Positions 14,514-23,678 of a stretch of DNA of 64,000 nt are shown piece after piece (the first letter of the stretch is position 1; each line of letters opens with the position of its first letter). A program made the position numbers and the translations under genes. The stretch comes from Mycobacterium sp. AT1 (GTDB lineage Bacteria > Actinomycetota > Actinomycetes > Mycobacteriales > Mycobacteriaceae), in the NCBI RefSeq assembly GCF_002043095.1, contig NZ_MVOC01000073.1, forward strand, positions 28,457 to 92,456, written 5' to 3'. The notes under the pieces are model-generated. The model was not told the origin of the DNA. It did not search any database and saw only the letters and a program-made list of their open reading frames with translations.

Positions 14514-14963
14514 TCACCGCTGCCGGGCGAAGAACGCCGTCAGCGGCGCCGCGCACTCCTCGGCGAGCACGCCGCCCCGCACCTCGGGCCGATGCGTCAA
14601 CCGCCGGTCGCGCACCACGTCCCACAGGGAACCCACCGCACCCGTCTTCGGCTCCCACGCCCCGAACACCACCCGGGCGACGCGCGCCATCACCAGCGCA
14701 CCGGCGCACATCGTGCACGGCTCGACGGTGACCGCGAGCGTCGCACCCTCCAGTCGCCAGCCGTCGCCGAGCACTGAAGCCGCCTCACGCAACGCCAGGA
14801 TCTCGGCGTGCGCGGTCGGGTCGCCGAGCGCTTCGCGGGCGTTGGCCGCCCGTGCCAGCTCGACGCCGTCGGGGCCGAACACCACGGCACCGATCGGCAC
14901 GTCGCGGGGGCCGACCGCCGATGCGGCGTCGAGCGCCGCCCTGATCAGATCGGCATCGGTCAA
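14514..14963 (-). CDS. tadA: tRNA-specific adenosine deaminase TadA
   Basis: 149 residues. It has the cytidine/deoxycytidylate-deaminase zinc motifs HAE (residues 52-54, with the catalytic Glu) and PCTMC (82-86). TadA converts A34 to inosine in the tRNA-Arg(ACG) wobble position. That tRNA gene is present in this window at 31937-32009. It is the second gene of a pair with the TadA-associated protein gene, separated by 4 bp. Confidence 0.9.
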   Translation of the reverse strand: MTDADLIRAALDAASAVGPRDVPIGAVVFGPDGVELARAANAREALGDPTAHAEILALREAASVLGDGWRLEGATLAVTVEPCTMCAGALVMARVARVVFGAWEPKTGAVGSLWDVVRDRRLTHRPEVRGGVLAEECAAPLTAFFARQR

Positions 14964-14967
14964 CGGT

Positions 14968-15486
14968 TCAGCGATCGAGTTTGTCCAGGAATGCCGACAT
15001 TTCGTCGCCGAAGCCCATTTCCTGGGCGATCCGCGAGAGCTGTTCGTCGGCGTAGTCGTCGTCGGAAATGATGATGCTCAGGACGCCCTCGGACAAGCCG
15101 ATGTCGGAGAGCACCCCGAGGTCACCCTCTTCGAAGGGATCCTCGTCCTCGAGATCGTCGGGGTCCGTCTCCGAATCGAGCTTCTCGAGCACCTGCCTGG
15201 CGATGTCGTAGTCCACCGCCGCGGTGGCGTCTGACAGGAACAACCGAGCACCACCCGGCGCGGGTCGCACGATGACGAAGAACTCGTCGTCCACGTCGAG
15301 CAACCCGAAGACCGCCCCGGCACATCGCAGTTCCCGCAATTCGGTTTCGGCGTCGGTCAGGCTCGTCAAGGCACTGCTGCGCAACGCCGAACAACGCCAC
15401 TTGCCGTCCTCGCGGACCACCGCGACGCCGAATCCGTCCGGGAGATCTGCGGCTTGGTTCTGCGCCTGCGCTCGCTGTACTCCCAT
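14968..15486 (-). CDS. TadA-associated protein (TIGR03941-type)
   Basis: 172 residues from ATG 15486, matching the conserved actinobacterial gene next to tadA (Rv3753c type). The sequence is acidic in the middle (DPDDLEDEDPFEEGDLGVL) and ends in a helical DEMSAFLDKLDR. The start is supported by TAGCGT 8 nt upstream, a leaderless -10; a TTG at 15495 is possible. The biochemical function is not established; the constant tadA link suggests a role in tRNA editing. Confidence 0.8.
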   Translation of the reverse strand: MGVQRAQAQNQAADLPDGFGVAVVREDGKWRCSALRSSALTSLTDAETELRELRCAGAVFGLLDVDDEFFVIVRPAPGGARLFLSDATAAVDYDIARQVLEKLDSETDPDDLEDEDPFEEGDLGVLSDIGLSEGVLSIIISDDDYADEQLSRIAQEMGFGDEMSAFLDKLDR

Positions 15487-15553
15487 GGAAGGCAACGCTA
15501 GTCCCAGCTCAGGCTTTTTGACCAGCCATCACGATCAATGTCAACCTTGCAGG

Positions 15554-16513
15554 GTGAGCAGACCAGCGGTGTGCGTGTTGGGCCTCGGACTGATCGGCGG
15601 ATCGTTGATGCGGGCGGCTACCGCCGCCGGCCGCGAAGCCTTCGGATACAACCGCTCCGCCGACGGCGTTCGGGCCGCCAAGGCCGACGGCTTCGACGCC
15701 TCCACTAGCGTCGTCGAGACGCTGGAGCGGGCCGCGGCCACCCACGCGTTGATCGTGCTGGCCGTTCCGATGCCCGCCTTGCCCAGCATGCTCGACCACG
15801 TCCGCATGACGGCCCCGGACTGCCCACTCACCGACGTCACCAGCGTGAAAGTGGCCGTCCTGCAAGCGGTTCGAGAACACGGACTGCTCGACCGCTTCGT
15901 CGGCGGACATCCGATGACCGGTACCGCCCACTCCGGCTGGACGGCAGGCGACGTCGGCCTCTTCACCGGCGCACCGTGGGTCGTCACCGTCGACGACCAC
16001 GTCGACCCGCAGGTCTGGGCCGAGGTCATGCACCTGGCGCTGGACTGCGGAAGCGTCGTCGTCCCCGCCAAATCCGACCAGCACGACGCGGCGGCCGCGG
16101 CCATCTCACACCTGCCGCACCTGCTGGCCGAGGCGCTCGCGGCCACGGCAGCCGACGTCCCACTGGCGTTCTCGCTGGCCGCGGGCTCGTTCCGGGACGG
16201 CACCAGGGTCGCCGCCACCGCCCCCGATCTGGTGCGAGCGATGTGCGAGGCGAACTCCGGCCCGTTGGGCTCGTCGCTCGACGCGGCCATCGAGTTGCTC
16301 AGCCGCGCCCGCGACCAGCTGGCCACCCGAGGTTCGGTCGCGGAACTGGTCGAGTCGGGGCACGCGGCACGGACGCTCTCCGACGACTTCGACCGCCCTC
16401 AGATCCTGGAAATCTCCGTCGGCGAGGACGGTTGGCGCGAGGAACTCGCCGCCGCCGGTCGCGCCGGCGGCGTGATCAGATCCGCTCTGCCAGTCCTGGG
16501 TAGTCGCGGATGA
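15554..16513 (+). CDS. tyrA: Prephenate dehydrogenase
   Basis: 319 residues from GTG 15554. The NAD-binding fingerprint GLGLIGGS (residues 10-17) is followed by LTDVTSVKVAVL and FVGGHPMTGTAHSGW, the prephenate-binding His/Ser region of the TyrA fold. It catalyses oxidative decarboxylation of prephenate to 4-hydroxyphenylpyruvate in tyrosine synthesis. hisC2, an aromatic aminotransferase that could do the next step, lies at 32256 in this window. The frame is open upstream to 15224, but that part overlaps the TadA-associated gene and is not coding. Confidence 0.88.
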   Translation: MSRPAVCVLGLGLIGGSLMRAATAAGREAFGYNRSADGVRAAKADGFDASTSVVETLERAAATHALIVLAVPMPALPSMLDHVRMTAPDCPLTDVTSVKVAVLQAVREHGLLDRFVGGHPMTGTAHSGWTAGDVGLFTGAPWVVTVDDHVDPQVWAEVMHLALDCGSVVVPAKSDQHDAAAAAISHLPHLLAEALAATAADVPLAFSLAAGSFRDGTRVAATAPDLVRAMCEANSGPLGSSLDAAIELLSRARDQLATRGSVAELVESGHAARTLSDDFDRPQILEISVGEDGWREELAAAGRAGGVIRSALPVLGSRG

Positions 16514-17078
16514 ACCCCTCGTCGTCGACCGTGATCGTGGTCTCGGCGACGGGTGACTTCAGCTTGATGCCGGCGTTCGGCCCGTCGCTCGCGTAGTCGA
16601 CGACCACCGTCTCCACGGTCAGTTCCGGGATGCGGACGTAGACCACCGGCAGGGAGAGCGACTCGGCCCGCTGGTGGATCCCGGTGCGGCGGATCGGCAG
16701 CGCGTTGAAGAACGGGCTGTAGACCACGTCGACGTCGAGGGCGCCGTCGTGCGGCTCACGCGTGGCCTGGTTCTGCTTGTCCTGCACAAGCCACATGTTC
16801 TCTTCGTCGCGGGCGATGTTGAGCTGACGCTCGCGCTCGGCCATCGTCACCGTCAGCGACAGTCGCTTGGTGGCGCCGCTGTCGTCGGTGACCAGGTCAT
16901 AGGATGCGCTGAAGGCCGGGTGCACCTCCGTCGCGGCGGCAACGATGCGCCCGTATGCCTTGATGCGATTCCCCGACAGTTGCACCCGAACGGATTCCAT
17001 CCGGGGTACGTCGTGGGCGCGCCACGTCAGTATTGCCGGCCAATTGTCCTCTGACTCAGAGCGGACTACTTCACTCAT
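16476..17078 (-). CDS. Putative glycolipid-binding protein (Rv3755c type)
   Basis: 200 residues, cytoplasmic, beta-rich. It resembles the PF06475 putative glycolipid-binding family: LTWRAHDVPRMESVRVQLSG at the N terminus, then FSASYDLVTDDSGATKRLSL, DVDVVYSPFFNALPIRR, and VVYVRIPELTVETVVVDY. The physiological ligand is not known. Its 3' end overlaps the convergent tyrA by 38 bp. The same neighbour order is found in M. tuberculosis. Confidence 0.75.
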   Translation of the reverse strand: MSEVVRSESEDNWPAILTWRAHDVPRMESVRVQLSGNRIKAYGRIVAAATEVHPAFSASYDLVTDDSGATKRLSLTVTMAERERQLNIARDEENMWLVQDKQNQATREPHDGALDVDVVYSPFFNALPIRRTGIHQRAESLSLPVVYVRIPELTVETVVVDYASDGPNAGIKLKSPVAETTITVDDEGFIRDYPGLAERI

Positions 17079-17080
17079 GC

Positions 17081-17860
17081 CTACACCGTAGGCGACGGTC
17101 CCCGTGCTTCGTGGTTTCCTGAGGAAAGCCCGCCAGATCGTGACGTCGACGCACTTTCCAGCGCGACCTCGTCACCGAGGAACGGCTGCGGCATCTTCCG
17201 GAATCTGTCGGTTCCCGGCTCCGAGAGCCAGACCGCGAACGCCAGCGCGGCGTCGAGGATCAGCGCCAGGGCGGTGACGACCAGCGCACCCACCAGGGCC
17301 AGGTAGAACTCGCGGACCTTGATGCCGTCGATCAGGTAGCGACCCAACCCGCCGAGACTGGCGTAGGCGGCGACGGTGGCCGTGGCGACGATCTGCAGCG
17401 TCGCGGTGCGGACCCCGCCGAGAATCAAGGGCAAGGCGTTGGGCACCTCGACCCGAAGCAACACCCGGGACTCGGTCATTCCCATCGACCGGGCGGCGTC
17501 CACCACCGCCCGGTCGACGTTGGCGATGCCCGAGTAGGTGCCGGCCAGCATCGGCGGGATGCCGAGCAGCATCAGCGCGACCGTGGGCGGGATGAGGCCG
17601 AGACCCCACAGCAGCACGCCCAGCAGCAGCACGCCCAGCGTCGGAAGCGCCCGAAGTGCGTTCACTCCGCCCACGACGAGGAAGGTGCCGCGGCCGCTGT
17701 GCCCGATGAGCATGCCGAGCGGAATCGCGATCAGCGCGGAGAAGAGGAGCGCCACCGCGGTGTACTGCAGATGTTCGAGGATGCGCACCGTCAGGCCAGC
17801 GGGTCCACCCCAGTTGGCGGCGGTGAAGATGAAGGACAGGGCCTGCTGAAGGAAGTTCAT
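17081..17860 (-). CDS. proZ: Osmoprotectant ABC importer, permease ProZ
   Basis: 259 residues from ATG 17860, which overlaps the proW stop in ATGA. It has six hydrophobic segments and the permease signature region VVDAARSMGMTESRVLLRVEVPNALPLILGGVRTA (EAA loop contacting ProV). It resembles OpuCD/OpuBD-type permeases for glycine betaine, choline or related compatible solutes. It is the last gene of the proX-proV-proW-proZ operon. The C-terminal 25 residues are hydrophilic and Ser-rich. Confidence 0.88.
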   Translation of the reverse strand: MNFLQQALSFIFTAANWGGPAGLTVRILEHLQYTAVALLFSALIAIPLGMLIGHSGRGTFLVVGGVNALRALPTLGVLLLGVLLWGLGLIPPTVALMLLGIPPMLAGTYSGIANVDRAVVDAARSMGMTESRVLLRVEVPNALPLILGGVRTATLQIVATATVAAYASLGGLGRYLIDGIKVREFYLALVGALVVTALALILDAALAFAVWLSEPGTDRFRKMPQPFLGDEVALESASTSRSGGLSSGNHEARGPSPTV

Positions 17861-18516
17861 CGGGCACCCGCCTTTGTCCTCTTCGCCGACCGCAACCACG
17901 GAGTCGCGAACTTCCCGGCGACCATGATGAGCGTGTCGACGACGATTGCGAGGACGAAGATCGCGATGATGCCCGCGATGATCTGGTCACTCTTGTCGGC
18001 CTGATATCCCTCGGTGAACCACGTGCCTAGACCGCCGATGCCGATCACCGAGCCCACCGACACCATGGAAATGTTCGTCACCGCGACGACCCGCAGGCTG
18101 GCTACGAGCACCGGGATGGCCAGCGGCAGTTCGACTTTCACGATCCTGGTCAGCGGCTTGTAGCCGACGGCCGTCGCGGCGTCGAGCACGGCAGGCGGGA
18201 CGGCGTCGAGCGCCTCCGGAACGGCGCGCACCAACAACGCCACCGTGTACAGCGTCAGGGCGACGATCACGTTGGCCTGGTCCAGGATTCGAGTCGGGAT
18301 GACCAGCGGAAGGACCACGAACAGCGCGAGCGACGGGATGGTGAAGATGATGCTGGCCACCACCGTCGTGAACCGCCGCAGCAAGCTCGTCCGCTGCACC
18401 AGCGCGCCAAGCGGCACCGCGATGATCAACCCGAGCACCAACGGAACCAACGACAGCCACAGGTGGATCAGCGTCAGATCCCAGGCGTCGTCGAGGTGTG
18501 TGAAGAGATACCGCAC
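17857..18516 (-). CDS. proW: Osmoprotectant ABC importer, permease ProW
   Basis: 219 residues with five to six membrane helices. The EAA-type loop is VLDAATAVGYKPLTRIVKVELPLAIPVLVASLR. GTG 18516 directly follows the proV stop with no gap. It pairs with ProZ to make the transmembrane channel of the OpuC-type importer. Confidence 0.88.
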   Translation of the reverse strand: MRYLFTHLDDAWDLTLIHLWLSLVPLVLGLIIAVPLGALVQRTSLLRRFTTVVASIIFTIPSLALFVVLPLVIPTRILDQANVIVALTLYTVALLVRAVPEALDAVPPAVLDAATAVGYKPLTRIVKVELPLAIPVLVASLRVVAVTNISMVSVGSVIGIGGLGTWFTEGYQADKSDQIIAGIIAIFVLAIVVDTLIMVAGKFATPWLRSAKRTKAGAR

Positions 18517-19617
18517 CTAGCCGAATCCCTTCTTGCCCTTGATCGCCGCGATGACGTCGTCGGCCTTGACCCCGCCGACGACTTGCTGCCGATCGTCGAC
18601 CACGACGCCGAGCCCGGATGGGGACGACAGTGCGGCGTCGAGCGCCAGGCGCATCGTGCCGTCCGGGACGAGGAGTGATCCGCCGGCAATCGTGCTGTCG
18701 TACAAGGACTTTCCTTGGCGATGCAGCCCGACCCCGTTGACGTCGATCCACGCGTACGGCGACCCGTCGGCCCTGGTGACCAGCGCCCACTCGTCCGGTC
18801 CGAGGTCGAGGGCGTCGACTCCAGATTCACCTACCGTTCTGAGATCGTGCAGCGGCAGGCCGGTTCCCGGCGTGAACTGCAAGCCTCGGTAACCGCGGTC
18901 GGCGCCGATGAATCCCGCGACGAAGTCGTTGGCCGGGTTGGACAGCAGACGTCGTGGTGCGTCGTACTGTTCGAGGACCCCGCCCCGCCCGAACACCGCG
19001 ACCTTCTCGCCGAGTTTGAGCGCCTCGTCGATGTCGTGGGTGACGAAGACGATGGTCTTGCGCAATTCGCTTTGCAGCCGCAGGATTTCGACCTGAAGCT
19101 CCTCCCGGACGACTGGGTCTACGGCGCTGAACGGCTCGTCCATCAGCAGGATCGGGGGGTCGGCAGCCAGGGCGCGGGCCACCCCGACGCGCTGCTGCTG
19201 ACCGCCAGAAAGCTGGGCCGGGTACCGGTCGGCGAGCTTCGGGTCGAGTCCGACGCGCTCGAGGACCCCGAGTGCCGCCTTGCGCGCGGACCGCCGCGAC
19301 TCCCCCTTCAACACCGGCACGGTGGCGACGTTGTCGACCACCTTCAGATGTGGCATCAGACCGGCGCTCTGGATGACGTAGCCGATGCCCAACCGCAGTT
19401 TCACGGCGTCGACCTTGGTGACGTCGTTGCCGTCGACGGTCAACGTGCCCGACGTCGGATCGATCATCCGGTTGATCATGCGCATCGAAGTGGTCTTGCC
19501 ACAGCCGGACGGTCCGACGAACACCGCGAGCGTTCCCTCGGGGACGTCGAGTGTCAGGTCGTCGACGGCAACCGTGCCGTCCGGGTACTTCTTGGTGACG
19601 CCGTCAAAGGTGATCAC
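18517..19617 (-). CDS. proV: Osmoprotectant ABC importer, ATPase ProV
   Basis: 366 residues. Walker A GPSGCGKTT (35-43), signature LSGGQQQ (136-142) and Walker B ILLMDE (156-161) are intact. The C-terminal 110 residues contain a CBS-type region (VVVDDRQQVVGGVKADDVIAAI), which in related OpuA-type ATPases senses ionic strength. It energises uptake through ProW/ProZ. It starts with GTG 19617, 37 bp after the proX stop. Confidence 0.9.
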   Translation of the reverse strand: MITFDGVTKKYPDGTVAVDDLTLDVPEGTLAVFVGPSGCGKTTSMRMINRMIDPTSGTLTVDGNDVTKVDAVKLRLGIGYVIQSAGLMPHLKVVDNVATVPVLKGESRRSARKAALGVLERVGLDPKLADRYPAQLSGGQQQRVGVARALAADPPILLMDEPFSAVDPVVREELQVEILRLQSELRKTIVFVTHDIDEALKLGEKVAVFGRGGVLEQYDAPRRLLSNPANDFVAGFIGADRGYRGLQFTPGTGLPLHDLRTVGESGVDALDLGPDEWALVTRADGSPYAWIDVNGVGLHRQGKSLYDSTIAGGSLLVPDGTMRLALDAALSSPSGLGVVVDDRQQVVGGVKADDVIAAIKGKKGFG

Positions 19618-19654
19618 GCTTTAGCTCCGCTTCTCGTGGTCTTCGCGCGAGCGC

Positions 19655-20605
19655 TCATCCGAGGGCCTTGTCGAACCCGTTGTCCTGTACCCACTTGCGC
19701 GCCGCCTCGTCCGGATCGATGCCGCCGTTGCCCGACGTCGCGGTGTTCATCTCGATCAGGGCCTCCGTCGTCAGCTTCGCCGACACGGCGTCCAACACCG
19801 ACTTGAGCTGGTCGGACATCTTCTGTGATGCCACCAGCGGGACGACGTTGGCGGCCAGGAAGTTGTTCTTCGGATCCTCGAGGACCACTAGATTGTTCTG
19901 CGGAATCGCCTGCGACGTGCTGAAGATGTCCGCCGCAGTCACGGTGCCGTCCACCAGCGCTCGCACCGTCGCGGGTCCGCCGCCGTCGCTGATCGACACG
20001 AAGTTGGCGGGCGCGATGTCGAGGCCGTACTTGGCCTTGAGCCCAGGCAGCCCCTCTGTGCGGGTCTGGAACTCCGACGGCCCACCGAATTTCACCTCGG
20101 CCGAGTGGGCGGCCAGATCGCCGATGGTCTTGAGATTCCACTTCCGCGCGGTGTCCGCGGTGACCGCAACGGTGTCCTGATCGTTGGCCGGTGACGGCGT
20201 CAGGATGGAGAGATCGCCGGGCAGTGCGCGGTACAGCGCCAGCTCGACCGACTGCGGATCGGTGGCCTTGGTGTTCTTGTCGAAGTACTGCAGCAGGTTG
20301 CCGGTGTACTCGGGGATCAGGTCGATCGAGTGATCCTTGACCGCGGGCACGTAGGTCTCGCGGCTGCCGATGCCGAACTGGCGCCGGATGTCGAAACCGT
20401 TGGCCTCCAACGATTGTGCGTAGATCTCGGCGATGATCTTGGACTCCGTGAAGTCGGCCGATCCCACCGCAATCGACTTCAGATCGCCCGATATCTCACC
20501 CCCGCCCAAGGGGTTCGAGCTGCCGCACGCGGCGGTTACCAGTGCGAGCGTCGCCGCCAGAACGGCGAGAGTGCGTCTGCGCGTGGATCGTCGTACGGGG
20601 TTCAC
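19655..20605 (-). CDS. proX: Osmoprotectant-binding lipoprotein ProX
   Basis: 316 residues from GTG 20605, with AAAGGA at good spacing. The signal peptide has an Arg-rich start and lipobox VTAAC, so it is a lipid-anchored substrate-binding protein. The OpuAC-type fold follows (SIAVGSADFTESKIIAEIYA ... DLIPEYTGNLLQYF), with aromatic residues likely to cage a quaternary amine. It is the first gene of the pro operon. The frame is open to 21175 but the extension is not coding. Confidence 0.9.
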   Translation of the reverse strand: MNPVRRSTRRRTLAVLAATLALVTAACGSSNPLGGGEISGDLKSIAVGSADFTESKIIAEIYAQSLEANGFDIRRQFGIGSRETYVPAVKDHSIDLIPEYTGNLLQYFDKNTKATDPQSVELALYRALPGDLSILTPSPANDQDTVAVTADTARKWNLKTIGDLAAHSAEVKFGGPSEFQTRTEGLPGLKAKYGLDIAPANFVSISDGGGPATVRALVDGTVTAADIFSTSQAIPQNNLVVLEDPKNNFLAANVVPLVASQKMSDQLKSVLDAVSAKLTTEALIEMNTATSGNGGIDPDEAARKWVQDNGFDKALG

Positions 20606-20761
20606 GTGAGAAGTCCTTTCGGCGTCACCTGCCTGGAGCGACCATAACGAGCCGACGAGCATGCTGCTTGGGTTTAGCTCGGCACGAATCGCTGGTGACG
20701 AACTGGGGACTACCCAGTAACGCCGGTTTCCAACTCGCCCGAAAGGGGCAAGGATGGAGCC

Positions 20762-21136
20762 ATGAGCGTCGACCCGCAGTTTCCGCCCGCCGATCCGAGC
20801 CATTCCGGCCCGCTGGACCCGGTCGAGCCCGGACCCGCGGACGCGCCGGCGTCGAGGCCGGTACCCGAGAATGCGGTCCACTTCACCAGGGCCGCAGCGT
20901 TGTGGTCGGCGTTGATCGTCGGCTTCCTCGTCCTGATCGTGCTGCTGATCTTCATCGCGCAGAACACCGATCCCGGGACGTTCCACTTCCTCGGGTGGTC
21001 GTGGAGCCTGCCGTTGGGCGTCGCCCTGCTGGCCGCAGCCGTGCTCGGTGGCCTGGTGACGACCCTGGCCGGCATCGTCCGCATCGTGCAGTTGCGACGC
21101 GCGGCGAAGAAGAACTACAAGGCCGCGCTCAGGTAG
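20762..21136 (+). CDS. LapA-domain small membrane protein (Rv3760 type)
   Basis: 124 residues: a Pro-rich N terminus, then two membrane helices (SALIVGFLVLIVLLIFIAQN and LPLGVALLAAAVLGGLVTTL) with the short FHFLGWSWSLP link, characteristic of LapA/DUF1049. It ends in a basic tail (RRAAKKNYKAAL). Function in mycobacteria is not known. The last bases overlap the end of the convergent phosphotransferase gene. Confidence 0.75.
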   Translation: MSVDPQFPPADPSHSGPLDPVEPGPADAPASRPVPENAVHFTRAAALWSALIVGFLVLIVLLIFIAQNTDPGTFHFLGWSWSLPLGVALLAAAVLGGLVTTLAGIVRIVQLRRAAKKNYKAALR

Positions 21137-22166
21137 CGGCGAGCTCCGAAAGACCGGCCGCCACCAACGGTGCAACGGCCTCCCCCACCTTGTCGCCGTA
21201 CTCGGTGGTGCCGCCCATCCGATCGCGGTACTGGATTCCCGCCGCGATGATCGCCAGCTTGAAGTACGCCAGCGCCATGTAGAACTCCCAGTGGTCCAGC
21301 GGCAGGCCTGCCGCGACCGAATACTTCTGCGCCAGTTGGTCTGCCGAGGGAATCTGCGGGGACGACCACGCCGCGTTCGCGTGCACCATGTCGAACATCG
21401 GATGGCGGTACACGCACATCAGCGCGGCGTCACTGAGGGGATCGCCGAGCGTCGACATCTCCCAGTCGAGCACGGCGCGCACCGTGGTGGCGTCCTCGGC
21501 GTCGAGCATCGTGTTGTCGATGCGGTAGTCCCCGTGCACGATCGAGCTTCTGGTCTGCGGCGGCAGCGCCTCGCCGAGCGCGGCGTGCAGGCGCTTCACG
21601 TCGGCGTCGCGCGGATCGTCGTCGAGCCGCACCAGATCCCACTGCCCACCCCAGCGCCGCACCTGGCGTTCGAGATAGCCGCTTGCCTTCCCGAAGTCGC
21701 CGAGGCCGACGGCGTCCGGGTCGAGCGCGTGCAGGTCGGCCAGCACCTTGATCAGCGCGTCGACGCAGGCGTCGATCGCGCTCTGATCGCCAAGTGCGGT
21801 CAGCTCCTCGGAGTAGCGCACCACTCGGCCGGGGACGAAGTCGACCATCTGGAACGGAGCCCCGAGCACCGAGTCGTCGTTGCGCATCGTCACGGCATGG
21901 GCGACGGGCACCGCGGTGTTCTCCAGGGCAGCCACCACCTTGTATTCGCGCGCCATGTCGTGCGCCGACGGCGTCAGCCCGTGCAGCGGCGGGCGTCGCA
22001 GCACCCACTTGGCGGCGTCGTCGAACACCAGGAAGGTGAGGTTGGACCGGCCGCCGGCGATGAGCTCGCCGCGCAGCTCACCGTGGCGTGGGACGCCGAT
22101 CTCGCGCAGGTGCAGGTCGAGCGCGCCGAGGTCGAGGCCGTCCAGTGGGGAAGCATCCGTTGTCAC
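21129..22166 (-). CDS. Phosphotransferase-family protein (ACAD10/FadE36-like)
   Basis: 345 residues of the aminoglycoside-phosphotransferase/kinase fold. N-lobe segment LIAGGRSNLTFLVFDDAAKWVLRRPP; catalytic loop IVHGDYRIDNTML (Asp base, Asn metal ligand); DWEMSTLGDP metal-binding motif. Orthologues are often called FadE36 (Rv3761c) after acyl-CoA dehydrogenases, but the sequence is that of the kinase domain found in ACAD10/11, which acts on hydroxyacyl-CoA chemistry. No dehydrogenase domain is present. It lies 45 bp downstream of the phosphatase gene in the same direction. Confidence 0.8.
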   Translation of the reverse strand: MTTDASPLDGLDLGALDLHLREIGVPRHGELRGELIAGGRSNLTFLVFDDAAKWVLRRPPLHGLTPSAHDMAREYKVVAALENTAVPVAHAVTMRNDDSVLGAPFQMVDFVPGRVVRYSEELTALGDQSAIDACVDALIKVLADLHALDPDAVGLGDFGKASGYLERQVRRWGGQWDLVRLDDDPRDADVKRLHAALGEALPPQTRSSIVHGDYRIDNTMLDAEDATTVRAVLDWEMSTLGDPLSDAALMCVYRHPMFDMVHANAAWSSPQIPSADQLAQKYSVAAGLPLDHWEFYMALAYFKLAIIAAGIQYRDRMGGTTEYGDKVGEAVAPLVAAGLSELAAT

Positions 22167-22211
22167 TGGACTTGTCTACCATCCGACCGGTTGGGCGATA
22201 CGCGCGAGCAC

Positions 22212-22811
22212 TCACCACCGAAGGTTTCGCGGCAGCAGGTCCCAGACGTGTTCGGTGCCGTTGACCGACGCGACGTTGAGGCCTGCCGTGCGCGACGACA
22301 GCAGTCGCGTCACGCCCGCGTAGTCCACCTGGACGCACAACAGCCGCTCGGTCTTCATGACGGTGTGCACGATCGCGTTGACGACGCCGCCGTGGCTGAA
22401 CACCGCCACCGTCTCGTCGTGCCCGGCGGTCGCGACGACGTCGTCGATCCCGGCCCTCACCCTGGCGATGAACGCGTCCTGGTCGACCTCACCGGGCAAC
22501 TGCCCGCTCATCAGGCGCTTGAGGTCTTCCTCAGAGGCTTCCTCGATCGGCGTGTAATGCGACTGGCCGTAGTCGTATTCGGCGAGCCGCTCGTCCACCT
22601 CGATCGGAAGACCCAACGCGTCGGCCACCGGTTGGCCGGTCTGCAGGGCACGCCGCTGTGGGCTGCTCACCAGTCGGGTGATGGGGAACCGCTTCAGCGC
22701 GTCGGGCAGCCGCTTGGCCTGTTCGACGCCTTCGGGGGACAGGTCGGGGTCCGAACCCTGACCGGCCTCGCTGCGGAGGGGTAGCGCATGTCGAACCAAT
22801 AGCAGTTGCAC
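22212..22811 (-). CDS. Histidine phosphatase (phosphoglycerate mutase-like) family protein
   Basis: 199 residues from GTG 22811. The family motif LLLVRHALPLRS replaces the usual RHG with RHA. The second catalytic region is VAVFSHGGVVNAIVH, and SSPQRRALQTGQPVA carries the second phosphate-binding Arg. It is probably a small-molecule phosphatase with unknown substrate. The start is fixed by TATGGT 6 nt upstream (22818-22823), a leaderless promoter. Divergent from the SDR gene with about 40 bp between. Confidence 0.82.
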   Translation of the reverse strand: MQLLLVRHALPLRSEAGQGSDPDLSPEGVEQAKRLPDALKRFPITRLVSSPQRRALQTGQPVADALGLPIEVDERLAEYDYGQSHYTPIEEASEEDLKRLMSGQLPGEVDQDAFIARVRAGIDDVVATAGHDETVAVFSHGGVVNAIVHTVMKTERLLCVQVDYAGVTRLLSSRTAGLNVASVNGTEHVWDLLPRNLRW

Positions 22812-22850
22812 CGTGACACCATATGGCTGCCGAGCGGGGGGAGACGCGCC

Positions 22851-23609
22851 ATGGGGTGTGCCGACGAGTTGTTCGACCTGACCGACAGGGTGGTGCTCGT
22901 CACCGGCGGCAGCCGCGGCCTGGGACGCGAGATGGCCTTCGGCGCAGCCCAATGCGGCGCCGACGTCGTCATCGCCAGCCGGAACCTCGAATCGTGCGTC
23001 GTCACGGCCGAGGAGATCTCGGCGTCGACCGGCCGGACCGCCTTCCCCTACCAGGTGCACGTCGGGCGGTGGGATCAGCTCGACGGACTGGTCGACGCCG
23101 TCTACGACCGGTTCGGCAAGGTCGACGTCCTGGTCAACAACGCCGGTATGTCCCCGCTGTACGAGTCGCTGACGTCGGTCAGCGAGAAGCTCTTCGACGC
23201 GGTTCTCAACCTGAATCTCAAGGGCCCGTTTCGGCTCTCGGCGCTGATCGGCGAGCGGATGGTCGCCGCGGGCGGCGGCTCGATCGTCAACGTCAGCTCG
23301 GTGGGCTCCATCCGGCCGACGCCCGACCTGCTGCCCTACGCCGCAGCCAAGGCGGGTTTGAACGCCATGACCGAGGGCCTCGCGAAGGCCTTCGGCCCGA
23401 CCGTGCGGGTCAACACGTTGATGGCGGGGCCGTTCCTCACCGACGTGAGCAAGGCCTGGGATCTCGACGGCGCATCGCCCTTCGACCATCTGGGTCTCCG
23501 GCGCGCCGGGCAGCCCAGCGAGATCGTCGGCGCCGCACTGTTTCTCGCCTCCGACGCGTCGAGCTTCACGACCGGTTCGATCCTGCGGGTCGACGGCGGC
23601 CTCCCCTAA
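22851..23609 (+). CDS. Short-chain dehydrogenase/reductase
   Basis: 252 residues from ATG 22851 with a GGGGGAG ribosome site. Classical SDR motifs: TGGSRGLG cofactor loop, NNAG, catalytic Ser in INVSS-type strand (IVNVSSVGSI) and YAAAK (Tyr-x3-Lys). The C-terminal ILRVDGGLP ending is typical of FabG-like enzymes. The ASRN after the second strand suggests NADP preference. Substrate unknown. Confidence 0.85.
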   Translation: MGCADELFDLTDRVVLVTGGSRGLGREMAFGAAQCGADVVIASRNLESCVVTAEEISASTGRTAFPYQVHVGRWDQLDGLVDAVYDRFGKVDVLVNNAGMSPLYESLTSVSEKLFDAVLNLNLKGPFRLSALIGERMVAAGGGSIVNVSSVGSIRPTPDLLPYAAAKAGLNAMTEGLAKAFGPTVRVNTLMAGPFLTDVSKAWDLDGASPFDHLGLRRAGQPSEIVGAALFLASDASSFTTGSILRVDGGLP

Positions 23610-23612
23610 GCG

Positions 23613-23665
23613 GCGATTTCGGCGCGCTGACCCGCGCTCACCGCGGATGAACGCGCCGAAATCGC
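23613..23665. terminator. 14-bp perfect hairpin between convergent genes
   Basis: GCGATTTCGGCGCG (23613-23626) pairs with its exact complement at 23652-23665 across a 25-nt loop. It starts 3 bp after the SDR stop and ends 13 bp before the stop of the alkylsulfatase gene, so it can terminate both transcripts. Confidence 0.7.
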
Positions 23666-23678
23666 GAAGGGGGTGGGC